This document shows, in pieces, positions 30,141 to 30,654 of a stretch of DNA of 30,654 nucleotides. The first letter of the stretch is position 1, and each line of letters opens with the position of its first letter. This DNA comes from CAYVZU01 sp964455935. GTDB lineage: Bacteria > Fibrobacterota > CAYVZU01. The notes beneath the pieces were generated by a model. The model searched no databases, was not told the origin of the DNA, and worked only from the letters and a program-made list of their open reading frames with translations. The stretch lies in assembly GCA_964455935.1 (NCBI GenBank), contig CAYVZU010000035.1, positions 1-30,654 of the forward strand. The letters are read 5' to 3'. A program made the position numbers and the translations under genes.

Positions 30141-30181
30141 ACACCTCTCCTTTGGTTTGAGTGAAAGACGTTTAAAGATAT

Positions 30182-30654
30182 TTACATCACCATTCCACCG
30201 TCAACAGGAATGACTTGTCCCGTGACGTAGCTGGAACCGGCGCCGGCCAGAAAAACGACGACTTCGGCCACGTCTTCGGGCATTCCCAGGCGGCCCAGAG
30301 GAATTGCCGAGGCGATCTTCTGCTTTTCGGCTTCGGGCAGCTTGTCGGTCATTGCGGTTCGAATGAAGCCGGGCGCCACGGCGTTGACAAGAATGTTGCG
30401 GCTGGCGAATTCTTTGGCCATCGATTTGGTCAGCGAAATGATGCCGCCTTTGGATGCCGCGTAGTTGGCTTGTCCCGCGTTCCCCATGATGCCAATGACC
30501 GAAGCGATGTTGATAATTCGGCCGCTGCGGGCTTTCATCATGATGCGGGCCGCTTCTTTCGAGCACAGAAAGGCGCTTTTAAGGTTTACCGCCAGCACCG
30601 CGTCCCAATCCTCCTCCTTCATGCGGATGAGAAGATTGTCGCGCGTAATGCCCG
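30182..30654 (-). CDS. fabG: 3-oxoacyl-[acyl-carrier-protein] reductase, 5' end outside the window
   Basis: FabG is the NADPH-dependent ketoacyl-ACP reductase of fatty-acid elongation, a short-chain dehydrogenase. The first visible residues, GITRDNLLIRMKEEDWDAV, are the conserved segment following the NAG motif. The frame stays open to the window edge, and the missing N-terminal part should be about 90 residues with the TGxxxGxG cofactor loop. Visible active-site features are the Ser in IASVIGIMGN and the Tyr/Lys of NYAASKGG. The ending GSSYVTGQVIPVDGGMVM is typical. An internal ATG at 30622 must not be used as the start. It heads the visible operon fabG-acpP-fabF-rnc-acyl-CoA dehydrogenase. 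Confidence 0.96.
   Translation of the reverse strand, partial: GITRDNLLIRMKEEDWDAVLAVNLKSAFLCSKEAARIMMKARSGRIINIASVIGIMGNAGQANYAASKGGIISLTKSMAKEFASRNILVNAVAPGFIRTAMTDKLPEAEKQKIASAIPLGRLGMPEDVAEVVVFLAGAGSSYVTGQVIPVDGGMVM

Noticed and set aside
1..30654. CRISPR arrays, tRNA or rRNA genes, transposases, phage or toxin-antitoxin genes
   Set aside because: I scanned for regularly spaced repeats, cloverleaf-type ends and typical protein motifs and found none. Tandem units at 5931-5954 are only 8 bases long and contiguous.

Overview
The window looks like chromosomal DNA from a Gram-negative, FCB-type bacterium, most likely a Fibrobacterota-like or related uncultured lineage. The strongest lineage hint is a secreted fibro-slime (PA14-like) protein with Ig-like and C-terminal beta-sandwich regions at 19366-21429. 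An outer-membrane-type lipoprotein, a murein-recycling kinase (AnmK) and a DUF374 acyltransferase fit a didermic cell. Intergenic spacers are full of short palindromic dispersed repeats of the kind common in metagenome-derived genomes. This taxonomic call is inference from gene content only.

Layout. Positions 1-1816 (minus) hold gatB and an overlapping small membrane protein. Positions 2160-3733 (minus) hold a tight signalling cassette of two tandem STAS anti-anti-sigma proteins and a GGDEF protein with a variant active-site motif. recG follows at 3861-5921. anmK plus an XPB-type helicase form a two-gene unit at 6122-8977. A plus-strand lipoprotein with an M61-like zinc-protease motif is at 9299-10801, and a CJM1_0395/SprA-type HExxH protein is at 11034-11621 (minus). 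A plus-strand housekeeping operon der-plsY-gpsA-merR runs 11802-15154. Minus-strand genes then include a 46-residue membrane protein overlapping asd, a standalone homocysteine methyltransferase, the DUF374 acyltransferase, marC and the fibro-slime gene. clpC is at 21680-24199 (plus) with a clear terminator. A truncated acetylxylan esterase ends exactly at a repeat element, and is followed by a GT2-TPR glycosyltransferase. A SemiSWEET-like small protein lies at 26313-26576. The window ends in the fatty-acid operon fabG-acpP-fabF-rnc-acyl-CoA dehydrogenase (minus, entering from the right edge).

How genes work together. PlsY and GpsA supply acyl-glycerol-3-phosphate, and the FabG/AcpP/FabF set makes the acyl chains. 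The acyl-CoA dehydrogenase is translationally coupled to rnc in the same operon. The STAS-STAS-GGDEF group is probably one regulatory unit linking partner-switching signalling with cyclic-di-GMP, but no kinase or phosphatase partner is in the window.

I found no CRISPR array, tRNA, rRNA, transposase, phage gene or defence system. The most noteworthy items are the terminal-inverted-repeat element that truncates the esterase, the STAS/GGDEF cassette, and two small membrane proteins translationally coupled to housekeeping enzymes.
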